DNA from: Paraburkholderia sp. BL10I2N1
GTDB taxonomy: Bacteria > Pseudomonadota > Gammaproteobacteria > Burkholderiales > Burkholderiaceae
DNA length: 64,000 bases
Reading direction: 5' to 3'
Assembly (NCBI RefSeq): GCF_004361815.1
Contig: NZ_SNWA01000001.1
Coordinates: forward strand, 2,356,001 to 2,420,000
Every line of letters starts with the position of its first letter. The first letter of the stretch is position 1. Position numbers and translations under genes: made by a program. This document shows positions 23,553-32,669 of the stretch, one piece after another. The notes below the pieces were generated by a model, which saw nothing but the letters and a program-made list of their open reading frames with translations, had not been told where the DNA came from and did no database searches.

Positions 23553-24512
23553 ATGAATATGTTCTTGAACAAAACCGTGCACCTGTTCCTTGCGTCGCTT
23601 CGCAGCGTGGTCATGCGGCAGGGGAATCGATTGAAGGGAGCCTTGATCGCACGGACGCCGCCAGAAGCGATCGAGCCATTCGCAATGGCGGGTTGTCGGC
23701 TATGGAGTCTTCTTGATATCAGGATGCGCATGAGGGCCGAGGAGCGCTGTGAAACCGGTCGACATATGCTGGCGCATGCTTCGTTCGACTCGTGGCGCGT
23801 GTCTGCTGGCGTCTTGCTCGAAAGCCTCATCGACCAGCGAATCTACTTTGGCAGACTGCTGCGCGGCAGTGAGGCGTGGCCCGATCTGCAGGCCGTGGCT
23901 GCGGCCCTCGCCGACAGCATTCGGCAACTGCGAGTCGACGAACCGGGACGTCCGGTTATTGTGTCGCCGTTTCACTATGTATCGCAGTACGCGAACATTT
24001 ACGTCGTCGACGAATTGCGCGCATTGCTTGGGCTGGAGTCGATTGCGGTTGTGTCGGGGGTCCCGCGCGACCTGTATGGAGACGATCACGCGCAGATACC
24101 GGGCGTGAGCGTGCTTTACACGTACGACGACCACAACCGGAACGGACTCGGACTGCGCGTCGCCCGGGCGTTGAAGCGTAGCGGCGTGGTGGTGGTCTTC
24201 GCCGATGTGCCGCCGTTCACGATGCACCGGTTCCCGATGGAGACCGTCGGCGTCTCGATGTTCGGCCGCCGCGCGCGCATTCACCACGGCGTGTTCCGCC
24301 TCGGTAAACAGTTCGATGCGTTGTTGATGCCGTTCTATCTGCGCTTCGAGCAGGGGCGCTTCAGCGCCGAATTGCTGAAGCCGATGCCGCTTGCAGATCC
24401 GGGCGCACCTCAGCAGCTGGCTCACTACATCGAGGCAGCGCTGACTGACAACTATCCCCGCTGCCTGGTCGTCGGCCATCCCGCAATGTACGCGTTCGCG
24501 CCTGCCCGATAG
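23553..24512 (+). CDS. LpxL/HtrB-like (lysophospholipid acyltransferase superfamily) acyltransferase
   Basis: The 319-aa protein is mostly helical at the N-terminus. Its central and C-terminal parts align by eye with LpxL-type acyltransferases. PVIVSPFHYVSQYANIYVVDEL holds the candidate catalytic His in a diverged H-x-x-x-x-D/E motif. VVVVFADVPPFTM..GVSMFGRRARIHHGVFRLGKQFDALLMPFYLRF matches the block DQ..FFG..A....G..LA...GA.V.P.F..R. LpxL enzymes move an acyl chain from acyl-ACP onto lipid A. Here the setting between a precursor peptide and its exporter suggests acylation of the peptide instead, which is inference. No LPS gene is adjacent. The start could also be the ATG at 23559; no clear ribosome site is visible. 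Confidence 0.7.
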   Translation: MNMFLNKTVHLFLASLRSVVMRQGNRLKGALIARTPPEAIEPFAMAGCRLWSLLDIRMRMRAEERCETGRHMLAHASFDSWRVSAGVLLESLIDQRIYFGRLLRGSEAWPDLQAVAAALADSIRQLRVDEPGRPVIVSPFHYVSQYANIYVVDELRALLGLESIAVVSGVPRDLYGDDHAQIPGVSVLYTYDDHNRNGLGLRVARALKRSGVVVVFADVPPFTMHRFPMETVGVSMFGRRARIHHGVFRLGKQFDALLMPFYLRFEQGRFSAELLKPMPLADPGAPQQLAHYIEAALTDNYPRCLVVGHPAMYAFAPAR

Positions 24513-24600
24513 GCGAGCGAATGCACGTCGCGCCGGCAGGTCATGCGCGCCAGTTCAGGCAGCCAGAGAGGGCCGGCTCGAACCCGGCACAAACGACGCT

Positions 24601-25794
24601 ATGGAACCGATCAATCTCCCGCAATTCCACGACATTTCGTGGCGCTGGATCGCTTATGCGACGTCGGCGCTTGTCACCATTGGCATCGCTTTCGCGTTCT
24701 TTCACGAAGTCGAACTCAAGCAGGACGTGCGCGCCGAAATCGTGTCTCCCGCTGAAATCAAGATTCAGGGGCTGAGTGGTCTCGTGTCGGATGTCTACGT
24801 TCACCCGTCTACACCGGTAACGCCTGGGGCGCCGCTTTTCCGGCTCGAGCGCAACCTGTCGCTTGCGAGCGACGGCCGGCCGCGTCCGGTATTCGACGAG
24901 CGCATGCGAGACGAACAGGTCGGCGCGACGAAGTTGCAATACAAACAGCGTCGGGCCGAACTAGCCGCGCAACTGGAAACGTCCCGTCTGACGGAACAGA
25001 GCCGCCGCGCGGAAATAGCCGCGCTCGATGAGCAGACCGCCCAGAACCGGCAACTGATGGAAGAAGCCGGACAAAAGCTGGCTCGGCTGGAATCGGTCTC
25101 CGGGTATGTGACCGCGGACCGGATCGAACAGGCGAGGGCGGATACGCATCAGGCGAGAGTCGCGGTCGCGCAGGGCATGGCCCGGCGTCAGCAATTGCAG
25201 GCGGCACGGGGTGCTGCACGGAGCACACAAGCCGAACTCGATGCGCAACTGAAGCAGCTCGAGGCGAAGCAAGCGCGCGATCTGCAGGACATCCACATGC
25301 GCTTCGAAGAGAACAGACAGAACGCAACAATCTCCGCGCCGAAGGCGGGCGTCGTCACTTTTTCCGGACTGGTACCGGGCCGCACGCTGGCACCCACAGA
25401 TGTGGCGCTCGTGATTGCCACTGGTTCCGGCGGCCCACTGCGCGCCGCGCTGCGCATTCCATCACGGCGGCGCGGTTTCGTGCGCGAAGGGCAGATCATC
25501 CGGCTCAAGTTCGACGCGTTCCCGTACGCAAAATTCGGCAGTTATGAGGCCCGTATCGATTCGATTTCGCGTACGACGGTCCGCTCGCCGATTTCGCCGT
25601 CGGGCGCCTCGGAGCCGGCCAATCCGGAAGGCGACTATATGGCATGGGCCACGCTGGCGGGCAACCAGTTCAATTTCGAGCGGCGGCATTTTGACATCCT
25701 GCCCGGCATGGGAGCGACGGCGAGCATCGTCATCGAACGCAGAACGATTGCCGAATGGGTGCTCGCGCCGTTGTACCGCATGGTGAGGGGCTGA
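24601..25794 (+). CDS. HlyD/CvaA-family periplasmic adaptor of a peptide type I secretion system
   Basis: The 397-aa membrane fusion protein has one membrane anchor near residues 18-34 (WIAYATSALVTIGIAFAFF). A biotinyl-lipoyl-like half follows (VRAEIVSPAEIKIQGLSGLVSDVYVHPSTPVTPGAPLFRLE). Residues about 105-235 form a long coiled coil, and the second lipoyl half is NATISAPKAGVVTFSGLVPG. The rest is beta-barrel, ending EWVLAPLYRMVRG. It links the ABC transporter to the TolC channel. The stop is 2 bases before the transporter start, so the genes are tightly coupled. Confidence 0.88.
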   Translation: MEPINLPQFHDISWRWIAYATSALVTIGIAFAFFHEVELKQDVRAEIVSPAEIKIQGLSGLVSDVYVHPSTPVTPGAPLFRLERNLSLASDGRPRPVFDERMRDEQVGATKLQYKQRRAELAAQLETSRLTEQSRRAEIAALDEQTAQNRQLMEEAGQKLARLESVSGYVTADRIEQARADTHQARVAVAQGMARRQQLQAARGAARSTQAELDAQLKQLEAKQARDLQDIHMRFEENRQNATISAPKAGVVTFSGLVPGRTLAPTDVALVIATGSGGPLRAALRIPSRRRGFVREGQIIRLKFDAFPYAKFGSYEARIDSISRTTVRSPISPSGASEPANPEGDYMAWATLAGNQFNFERRHFDILPGMGATASIVIERRTIAEWVLAPLYRMVRG

Positions 25795-25796
25795 CG

Positions 25797-27914
25797 ATGC
25801 GCGCCATCTATCAAAACGAAGTCGCCGAATGCGGCTACGCATGTCTGGCGATGGTGTTGTCGCACTTCGGACGCGCCACCGAAGTATGCGAACTGCAGGC
25901 CTTCAGAGCGATCTCGTCGAACGGCCTCACGCTGATGGATCTGTATGACGTTGCAATCGAGTTCGGTCTGGCCGTACAGGCGTACCGGTTCGATGCTGCC
26001 GATCTTCCCGGCGTCAAACGCGGATCCATCCTGCATTTCGGCGGTGCGCACTTCGTCGTCTTCGAAAAGTGCGGCCGCGGCTATGTGCAGGTGATCGATC
26101 CCGCCAGCGGCCGGCGGCGGGTTTCAATGGACACCTTCGTGGCCAACGTCTCCGGCTATCTGCTAGAGTGCGCGCCGACGCCTGCCATGCCGCGCATGCG
26201 CGACCGCTCGCGCGTGCCGGCAGCGCTCGCGCGCGTGCGGGCGCTCAACCCGGAACTGAACGCGCAGATCCTGAAGGTGATGTTCGTCGCACTGGGCAGC
26301 CAGTTCGCGATTCTGGCGATGCCGTATCTCGGCAACCTCGTGCTCGACGACGTCGTGGCGGCGGACAACGTGAATCTGCTGAACGTGCTGATCGTCACGT
26401 TCTCCGGTATTTTCTTCGTCGGTGCATTCAGTCAGTACGTACAGAGCTACCTGGTCGAGCTTTTGCACGGACTCGCTCAGGCAAACATGACAGAAGGTCT
26501 TCTCAGCCATCTGCTGCGCAATCCCATTCCGTACTTTGAAAAGCGCCATGTCGGCGATCTGTTCGCGCGGATCAAAGCGCAGGACGAGATCAGCATCTTC
26601 GCGACGCGCACAATGATTTCGCTGGGCATCGATGTCGTGGTGGGCACGCTCGCTCTGGCCTTGATGCTGGTGCAAAGCCCGCAATTGACGGTCGTCGCGT
26701 TGCTGATCTTCGGGGTCTACGTAGCGGTCTCGTTTCTTTTGTTCGCACGTATGCGCGACACGCACGCGCTCGTGATGGAGAAGTCGGCGCGCTGCGACGA
26801 CACGCTCATCGAAACGATCCGCGCGGCATCGCTGATCAAGCTCTCCCAGGGCGAAACGAGGCGCACCGCAATATTCATGTCGAAGTACCGCGCCTATATC
26901 GCGGCGCTTGTGCAAAGCGGACGGCTTGGGAGCGCGCGTGATGCAATTCTCAAACTCTTGAATTACGCGGACATGATCGCCATTACCTGGCTGGCGGCGC
27001 GCTTGATGCTGCGCGGTGTTGTCTCGGTCGGCGTGTTTTATTCGTTTCTGATCTACAAATCGCTGCTGTCGGAACGCTTCGCGCGCTCGATCAATGCCGC
27101 GTTCGAGTACTTCATGCTGAGCGTACCGGTCGCTCGGGTTGGCGATATCGTCGACTGCGAAGGCGAGCGCTATACGCCCGCGCGGGACGTCCACAAGACC
27201 GTCGAAGTGCGGTCGTTCGAGCAGATCGACGTGCTTGACGTGACGTTCCGCTATGGCGTGTCTGATCAACCGGTGCTCAAAGGGGCGAGTCTCACCATCC
27301 GGAAGGGCGACAAGATCGTCATCACCGGTTCTTCCGGGAGCGGGAAATCCACGCTGTTCAAATTGCTCGCCGCGGCCGAACCGCTTCAGGAAGGGCAGGT
27401 CATGCTGAACGGGATCGCGTGGCCGAACCTCACCGTCGATGAAATCCGGCGCCACGCGGTCCACATGCGGCAAGGCGACCTGATCCTGCACGGCTCGATT
27501 GCCGAAAACGTGTCACTCTTCGCAGGTAACGCGGACGAAGCACGAATTCACGCGCTGCTCGACGACGTCGGATTGCTCACCGACGTGATGCGTCTGCCGA
27601 TGCGCACACGCACCGTGATCAGCGACACGATCGCCAACATCTCCGCCGGCCAGCGCCAACGGCTCCTGCTCGCGCGCGCGTTGTATCAGCAGCGTGGGCT
27701 GATGTTGCTCGACGAGCCGACCTCGAACCTGGACCCCGTGTCGGTCCGCCATATCGTGGCGTTGCTTCAACGGCTCGACTGCACGATCGTGGTGATTACA
27801 CATGACATGTCGCTGGCTGCGGCATTCGATACGCGTTATCGGCTGGTCGATGGTGCGCTGGTGCGGGAAGTGTCCCGCGACGAGACGGACACCGAGGTTG
27901 CCGCTCATGAATAA
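25797..27914 (+). CDS. Peptidase-containing ABC transporter (C39 double-glycine peptidase, CvaB/RaxB type)
   Basis: This 705-aa protein cuts the leader and exports the peptide. The N-terminal C39 domain (residues 1-125) has all four key residues: Gln6 and Cys12 in QNEVAECGYACLAMVL, His85 in GGAHFVVF, and Asp101 in VIDPASG. Membrane helices occupy about residues 150-440. The ATPase domain has Walker A GSSGSGKST near 512, a slightly altered signature ISAGQRQR, Walker B LMLLDEPTSNLD, and the H-loop ITHD. An active peptidase fits the double-glycine precursor encoded 2.4 kb upstream. The start is the ATG after the hlyD-like stop, and the end overlaps the TolC-like gene by 8 bases. Confidence 0.93.
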   Translation: MRAIYQNEVAECGYACLAMVLSHFGRATEVCELQAFRAISSNGLTLMDLYDVAIEFGLAVQAYRFDAADLPGVKRGSILHFGGAHFVVFEKCGRGYVQVIDPASGRRRVSMDTFVANVSGYLLECAPTPAMPRMRDRSRVPAALARVRALNPELNAQILKVMFVALGSQFAILAMPYLGNLVLDDVVAADNVNLLNVLIVTFSGIFFVGAFSQYVQSYLVELLHGLAQANMTEGLLSHLLRNPIPYFEKRHVGDLFARIKAQDEISIFATRTMISLGIDVVVGTLALALMLVQSPQLTVVALLIFGVYVAVSFLLFARMRDTHALVMEKSARCDDTLIETIRAASLIKLSQGETRRTAIFMSKYRAYIAALVQSGRLGSARDAILKLLNYADMIAITWLAARLMLRGVVSVGVFYSFLIYKSLLSERFARSINAAFEYFMLSVPVARVGDIVDCEGERYTPARDVHKTVEVRSFEQIDVLDVTFRYGVSDQPVLKGASLTIRKGDKIVITGSSGSGKSTLFKLLAAAEPLQEGQVMLNGIAWPNLTVDEIRRHAVHMRQGDLILHGSIAENVSLFAGNADEARIHALLDDVGLLTDVMRLPMRTRTVISDTIANISAGQRQRLLLARALYQQRGLMLLDEPTSNLDPVSVRHIVALLQRLDCTIVVITHDMSLAAAFDTRYRLVDGALVREVSRDETDTEVAAHE

Positions 27915-29271
27915 ATACGCGCTATCGATCTGGGTGGCGCTGGTGTGTTTCGCTCATGCAGGCAGCGCAGTCGCAGTCGATCTGTTGACGGTCGTCGAAC
28001 AGACGCTCGACCGTGACGCGGATCTCTCCGCCTTCCGTGCCGGTTCCAGAGCGGCGCAACAGGCTGTCCCCAAAGCACGCGCGGCGTTGCTTCCACAACT
28101 GGAGGGCGGATGGGGGCGGGCGTATAACAGCACCGTCACGGAGGGCGTGCCGCGCAGTACATATTGGCAGAACGGCTGGACGGTCAGCCTCACACAGCCG
28201 CTTTTTGACTGGAGCCGTTGGACGACGTACAAACAGGCGAAATTTGTCGAAGCGCGCGGCGTTGTCGAAGTAGCGCACGTGCAGCAGATCACGATTCTGC
28301 GCGCGGTGCGCGCCTTTTTCGACGAACTGGCCGCGGAGGACGAACTGGCGAGAGCGAGCGATTACAGACAGGCGCTCGATTCTCACCTGGATCAGCTTCG
28401 TCGCAGGCAGGCGGCGGGCGAGGCGACCGTAATCGACCTGCGCGAAGCCGAGGCAGCCCGGGAGCAGGCCGGCTTGCAGCAACTGGATGTGCTCAACGAT
28501 CTGCGACTCAAGCGGCTTACCCTGGAAGAGCTGACTGGGCAGCCCTTTTCGGCGCTTTCGCGGATGTCGAGCGCGGCGACCATGCCGCGCCTCGATCCTG
28601 ATGACATGGAGATCTGGGCGGCCGAGGCAGAGGCGCATGACTATCGGGTGCAATCAAGGCAGATCGACTGGCGGATCGCGAAGCTGGATATCGAGAAGGC
28701 GCGCACCGGGAATTTTCCGGTGGTGAGCATGACCGCGAGTCACACGCCCGCCGGTGCAGCAGCCGGGTACGTCCGTCCGACAACTACCAGCACGGCGATG
28801 CTGTCGGTGACCATTCCCATTTTTGAGGGGGGTGAAACGCAGGCGCGCGTAGACGAGGCGGTTGCGCTAGAGGAGAAGGCGCAGAACGATCTGCTGTCGG
28901 CGACCCGTCGGGCGGGCGCGACGGCACGGGAAAGCTGGTCGCGTTTTCACTCGGGCGTCGAGCGAACCGGCTCGCTGACGCGGCTGATGCAAACGTCGCG
29001 CGCGGCGCTTGCCGCGACGCAGGTGGGCTACAAGGTGGGCAGCCGCGCGAGTACCGACGTGCTGCGGGCATCGGACGTTTTTTACACGAATCGTCGTGAC
29101 CAGATCCGGGCGCGGTACGAGACCGTCGTGGCGCTCCTGCAACTGAAGGCGGCGACGGCGGCGCTGAACGTCGACGAGGTGGCGCGAGTGAACACGCTGC
29201 TGGTTCCAGCCGGAAATGCGCCGGCGCCTGAGGAGGCGCGGCCCGTGCTGCGGGTGCACCCAGTGAAATGA
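27907..29271 (+). CDS. TolC-family outer membrane channel protein
   Basis: The 454-aa protein has a signal peptide (MNKYALSIWVALVCFAHAGSAVA). It shows the two-fold TolC repeat of long helices and beta segments (for example LTQPLFDWSRWTTYKQAKF and LSVTIPIFEGGETQARVDEAV). It would form the outer-membrane exit for the type I system together with the HlyD-like and ABC proteins. The start overlaps the ABC gene's stop (ATGAATAA), so translation is coupled. No terminator on the plus strand is obvious before ssrA, which is read in the opposite direction. Confidence 0.9.
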   Translation: MNKYALSIWVALVCFAHAGSAVAVDLLTVVEQTLDRDADLSAFRAGSRAAQQAVPKARAALLPQLEGGWGRAYNSTVTEGVPRSTYWQNGWTVSLTQPLFDWSRWTTYKQAKFVEARGVVEVAHVQQITILRAVRAFFDELAAEDELARASDYRQALDSHLDQLRRRQAAGEATVIDLREAEAAREQAGLQQLDVLNDLRLKRLTLEELTGQPFSALSRMSSAATMPRLDPDDMEIWAAEAEAHDYRVQSRQIDWRIAKLDIEKARTGNFPVVSMTASHTPAGAAAGYVRPTTTSTAMLSVTIPIFEGGETQARVDEAVALEEKAQNDLLSATRRAGATARESWSRFHSGVERTGSLTRLMQTSRAALAATQVGYKVGSRASTDVLRASDVFYTNRRDQIRARYETVVALLQLKAATAALNVDEVARVNTLLVPAGNAPAPEEARPVLRVHPVK

Positions 29272-29305
29272 ACGGGAATACTGACGGGATACAAGCCGCA
29301 GCAAC

Positions 29306-29338
29306 AAAAAGCCCCGCGAAGCATAAGCTGGGCGGGGC
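29306..29338 (-). terminator. Terminator of ssrA
   Basis: On the minus strand a 7-bp stem GCCCCGC/GCGGGGC is followed directly by TTTTTG. It lies 47 bases past the mature tmRNA 3' end. Confidence 0.85.
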
Positions 29339-29384
29339 GTTCTGTTCAGATGCTGCAAGGTGCTGCTACTGCCAGGGTGTGTTC

Positions 29385-29743
29385 TGGTGGAGCCGGCGGG
29401 AATCGAACCCGCGTCCGTAAGTACTCCACAACCAGTTCTACATACTTAGTCCTGTCATTTGATTTAACCGCACCGACGCGGACGAACACGCTTCGTGACG
29501 GCGAGTCACTAGATTTTAGGCCCTGGCGTCGTGACACCACCAGGGATTAACTGACGTGAATGACCTTGCCGGGTCTTGCGACCCCTAACCCGTCAGTGAG
29601 TTAGTGCAAGGCTGGCGGGGTTAAGCCGCCAGTGCGTACGTTTCGTCGTTCGCAGTTACTAAAGTCCCATTGATTTACGAGGTGACGGGTCCTCGGTATG
29701 CCCTGAGTTGCTTTGCTACCCACGTCGAAACCAGGTCGGCCCC
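29385..29743 (-). ncRNA. ssrA: Transfer-messenger RNA (tmRNA)
   Basis: The RNA begins GGGGCCGACCTGGTTTCGAC and ends with the encoded tRNA-like acceptor GGTTCGATTCCCGCCGGCTC plus CACCA, giving a T-arm and CCA end. The internal tag reads ANDETYALAA followed by a stop, the usual beta-proteobacterial type. tmRNA with SmpB rescues stalled ribosomes and marks the truncated protein for proteolysis. The length of 359 nt is normal. Confidence 0.97.
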
Positions 29744-29828
29744 ATGTGGAGAAATGATTATCCCATAGAACCCAAAATGAGGCTAACGCCGCGCGGAATC
29801 AAGGGCCGCGGCGTGGTGACCGGGTGAT

Positions 29829-30542
29829 TCAGACGATGTCGCGCAGCAACTTCCGCAGTTCGGCCGTCGACTGGACGACGTGTTTCGCGTGCCACTTCGT
29901 GGGCGGCAGATCGTTGCCGCAATAGCCGTATGCCGCTGCGACGGTCACCATGCCGGCGGCGAAACCGGCCTGCACATCGCGCAGATCGTCTCCGACGTAG
30001 ACGATGCGCTCCGGCGGCACCGCCAGTTCCTTCGCTGCGTGCAGCAGCGGTGCAGGGTGCGGTTTCGAATGTGGGGTCGTGTCGCCGCTGACCACGCATC
30101 CCGCGCGTTCATCCAGTGCCAACTGGGCGACGAGCGGTTCGGTCAGGCGTGCCGCCTTGTTGGTTACGATGCCCCAACGGACGCCGCGTGCGTCCAGTTC
30201 GTCCAGCACGGCATCGATACCTTGAAACAGCGTCGTCTCGATGCACAGGTCGGCTTCATAGTTCGCCAGGAATTCCTCGCGCATCGACGCGAATTCGTGA
30301 TCGTCAGGGCCGATACCGAACGCGCCGCCGATCAGGCCACGGGCACCCGCTGAGGCCAACGGGCGGAGATCGTCGAGCGGCACCATCGAGAGGCCGCGCT
30401 CGTGGCGCATCTTGTTCACGGCGGCGGCGAGGTCAGGCGCCGTGTCGGCCAACGTGCCGTCAAGGTCAAACAGGACGGCCTGGCAGAGGCCGATCGACGT
30501 TTCGTCGTCTTCGCGTTGGGGCAGGGGCGTAGGGTCGCTCAT
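29829..30542 (-). CDS. gph: Phosphoglycolate phosphatase
   Basis: This 237-aa HAD hydrolase has the nucleophile motif LFDLDGTLADTAPDL, motif II/III in GIVTNKAARLTEPL and HSKPHPAPLL, and motif IV YVGDDLRDVQAG. It removes phosphate from 2-phosphoglycolate formed during DNA repair or oxygenase side reactions. It lies 37 bases after ubiG in the same direction, a common Burkholderia pairing. The start at MSDPTPLPQ is chosen because the longer frame overlaps ubiG and is low in protein-like content. Confidence 0.93.
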   Translation of the reverse strand: MSDPTPLPQREDDETSIGLCQAVLFDLDGTLADTAPDLAAAVNKMRHERGLSMVPLDDLRPLASAGARGLIGGAFGIGPDDHEFASMREEFLANYEADLCIETTLFQGIDAVLDELDARGVRWGIVTNKAARLTEPLVAQLALDERAGCVVSGDTTPHSKPHPAPLLHAAKELAVPPERIVYVGDDLRDVQAGFAAGMVTVAAAYGYCGNDLPPTKWHAKHVVQSTAELRKLLRDIV

Positions 30543-30579
30543 GGGTACGGGCTTGGGAGGGAAGGCGAGGCCGGGCCAG

Positions 30580-31278
30580 TCAGACGTCGCGCCGGCAGGC
30601 GAGCATGTAATTGACGCTCGTGTCGTCGGACAGCGCGAAGTGCTTGCTGATCGGGTGGTAGACGATGCCCTTGATGTCGGCGGTGCGCAGGTCGGCGGCG
30701 CGCACGAAGCCGGCAAGTTCCGACGGACGGATGAAGCGCGCGTAGTCGTGCGTCCCCTTCGGCAGCATGCGCGCGATATATTCGGCGCCGATCACCGCAA
30801 ACAGGTACGCCTTGAGGTTACGGTTAAGCGTCGAGAAAAAAACCCAGCCGCCAGGTTTGACGAGCGTCGCGCATGCGGCGACCACGGCTGCCGGCTCGGG
30901 CACGTGCTCGAGCATTTCCATGCAGGTGACTACGTCATAAGTGCCCGGTTCGCGGGCGGCGAGCGGCTCCGCGGCGATTTCTTCGTAATCGACGGTTACA
31001 CCGCTTTCAAGGCTGTGAAGGTCGGCGACGCCAAGTGCCTCTCGTGAGAGGTCGATGCCCTTCACATCGGCGCCGAGTCCGGCCATCGACTCCGACAGGA
31101 TCCCGCCGCCGCAGCCAATGTCCAGCACGCGTTTGCCCGGCAGGTGGGCATGCGCATCGATCCACTTGAGCCGTACCGGATTCAGTTCATGAAGCGGCTT
31201 GAACTCGGCGTTCGGGTCCCACCAGCGATGGGCGAGATCGCTGAATTTCTGCAGTTCGTGGGGGTCGGCATTGGTCAT
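30580..31278 (-). CDS. ubiG: Bifunctional ubiquinone O-methyltransferase
   Basis: The 232-aa SAM-dependent methyltransferase carries motif [27 protein letters not shown] and the UbiG pattern [26 protein letters not shown]. It performs both O-methylations of ubiquinone synthesis. The later signature [29 protein letters not shown] is typical. The start is at [10 protein letters not shown]; the longer frame reads through the upstream gap. Confidence 0.95.
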   Translation of the reverse strand: MTNADPHELQKFSDLAHRWWDPNAEFKPLHELNPVRLKWIDAHAHLPGKRVLDIGCGGGILSESMAGLGADVKGIDLSREALGVADLHSLESGVTVDYEEIAAEPLAAREPGTYDVVTCMEMLEHVPEPAAVVAACATLVKPGGWVFFSTLNRNLKAYLFAVIGAEYIARMLPKGTHDYARFIRPSELAGFVRAADLRTADIKGIVYHPISKHFALSDDTSVNYMLACRRDV

Positions 31279-31452
31279 GTCGGTTACGGACCTTGAGGAA
31301 AGCGGGTGAACGGGCAGGCGAGGATAAACCCTGAGTATATAGGCCGTCTGAGACAGCGGCAAAATGGCGCGCACTCGTGGTGCGGCTGAGCCGCAGCCCG
31401 GCCTCGTAAGGGGATTTTCCGGTTGTGCGGGCGACACGAATGCGCATCGCAC

Positions 31453-31482
31453 ATAAAAAAAGCCCCGCCGAAGCGGGGCTTT
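31453..31482 (-). terminator. Terminator of the OmpA-family gene
   Basis: A 10-bp stem AAAGCCCCGC/GCGGGGCTTT with a 4-base loop is followed on the minus strand by a run of T. Confidence 0.92.
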
Positions 31483-31503
31483 GACACTGCGGTAACTCGT
31501 GGC

Positions 31504-32151
31504 TTACTGCTTTGCCGTACCCACAACCTCGACTTCCACGCGACGATCCGGTGCGAGGCAGGCGATGAGTTGCTTGTGGTTCTTCTGGTTGCAGCCCGTC
31601 GTGACCGGGTTGCGCTTGCCCTTGCCTTCCGTGTAGATACGGTTGGCTTCGACGCCCTTGCTGACGAGGTATGCCTTGACAGCTTGAGCACGGCGCATCG
31701 ACAGACGGTCGTTGTAAGCCACCGAACCGATACGGTCCGTGTAACCCGTCGCAACCACAACTTCCAGGTTCAGAGCCTGGATTCGCGAAACGAGTTCGTC
31801 CAGCTTTTCCTTGCCAGCCGGCTTCAGGACAGCCTTGTCGAAGTCGAACAGCGTGTCAGCTTGATACGTAACCTTTTGGCTGGTGATGGCCGGAGCGACC
31901 GGCGCCGGTGCCGGCGGGGTCGGAGCCTGGGCTACCAGGGCGCCATCGCACTTCGCGTTAGCCGTTGCCGGCGTCCAGAACGCATCGCGCCAGCAAAGCT
32001 CGTTCGTGCCGTTCATCCACACGTATTCGCCGGTGCCGTTCACCCAGTTGTCGTTCGTGGCTTGTCGCGACGCCGGCACCGATTGTGCCGAAGCGGATGC
32101 AGCCATTACTGCGGTAGCTGCAATGAACGCGAGCTTTGAAAGTTTATTCAT
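31504..32151 (-). CDS. OmpA-family outer membrane / peptidoglycan-binding protein
   Basis: The 215-aa protein has a signal peptide (MNKLSKLAFIAATAVMAASASA), a short 60-residue N-terminal part and a Pro/Ala linker (PTPPAPAPVAPA). The C-terminal domain is OmpA-like (TLFDFDKAVLKPAGKEKLDEL..TGYTDRIGSVAYNDRLSMRRAQAVKAYL). The Asp and Arg that grip peptidoglycan are present. The N-terminal part is too short for an 8-stranded barrel. Four Cys (in LCW, AKC, TGC, IAC) may form disulfides. It is probably highly expressed: 518 bases of divergent promoter region separate it from gyrA, and a strong terminator follows. Confidence 0.92.
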   Translation of the reverse strand: MNKLSKLAFIAATAVMAASASAQSVPASRQATNDNWVNGTGEYVWMNGTNELCWRDAFWTPATANAKCDGALVAQAPTPPAPAPVAPAITSQKVTYQADTLFDFDKAVLKPAGKEKLDELVSRIQALNLEVVVATGYTDRIGSVAYNDRLSMRRAQAVKAYLVSKGVEANRIYTEGKGKRNPVTTGCNQKNHKQLIACLAPDRRVEVEVVGTAKQ

Positions 32152-32669
32152 ATTTCTCCTCTCGAAATTGAGATTACCGCAGGTTTACTGCGAGCCTGTT
32201 GACAGAACACAAGTCATACATTGCTCGAAGTATAACATTGGTGCGGAACAAAAGACGTGCTGTGTAGACTTCGAGCAGTGTCTAACTCTTTGTGCGTTGG
32301 CATTTTGCCATATCGTTCCCCTCGTACGATAAAAAAATCCTCCCCCGTTTCCCGCCCCTGGCCAATTGTGGTGCATGCGCAACAAAGAACCGTCAAGCCT
32401 TTTGCGCACGTCCGTTTTATTCCGACGGAAGGGGTGTCTCCGGAAAAATCTACCGCGGGATTGATCGCAAGATTGATCGACGGACTGACCGCCTGGCCGA
32501 TCGCGTACGTCCACGCAGGAGCCGTTCCCGGCCATCCCTCTAGTAGGTATACGGACCCCGGTCGGGAGCGGATGCCGCGCATGTTAGAATCGCGGGATGC
32601 GTTGCGCCTGCAGCGTCTACGCGAGGTCGGGGTCTTGTTGCCGTCTTCGCATGTAAAAAGATACGGATA
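32152..32669. other. 518-base divergent promoter region between the OmpA-family gene and gyrA
   Basis: No credible gene lies here. On the minus strand TGTTATACT (near 32232-32240) looks like an extended -10 for the OmpA-family gene. On the plus strand GTTAGAATCGCG (TAGAAT at 32585-32590) resembles the -10 that recurs before cysM and metN in this window and could serve gyrA. The -35 boxes are not clear. Confidence 0.45.

Noticed and set aside
29346..29550. Short open frames on both strands within 29.3-29.6 kb
   Set aside because: They lie inside ssrA, which is clearly an RNA gene.
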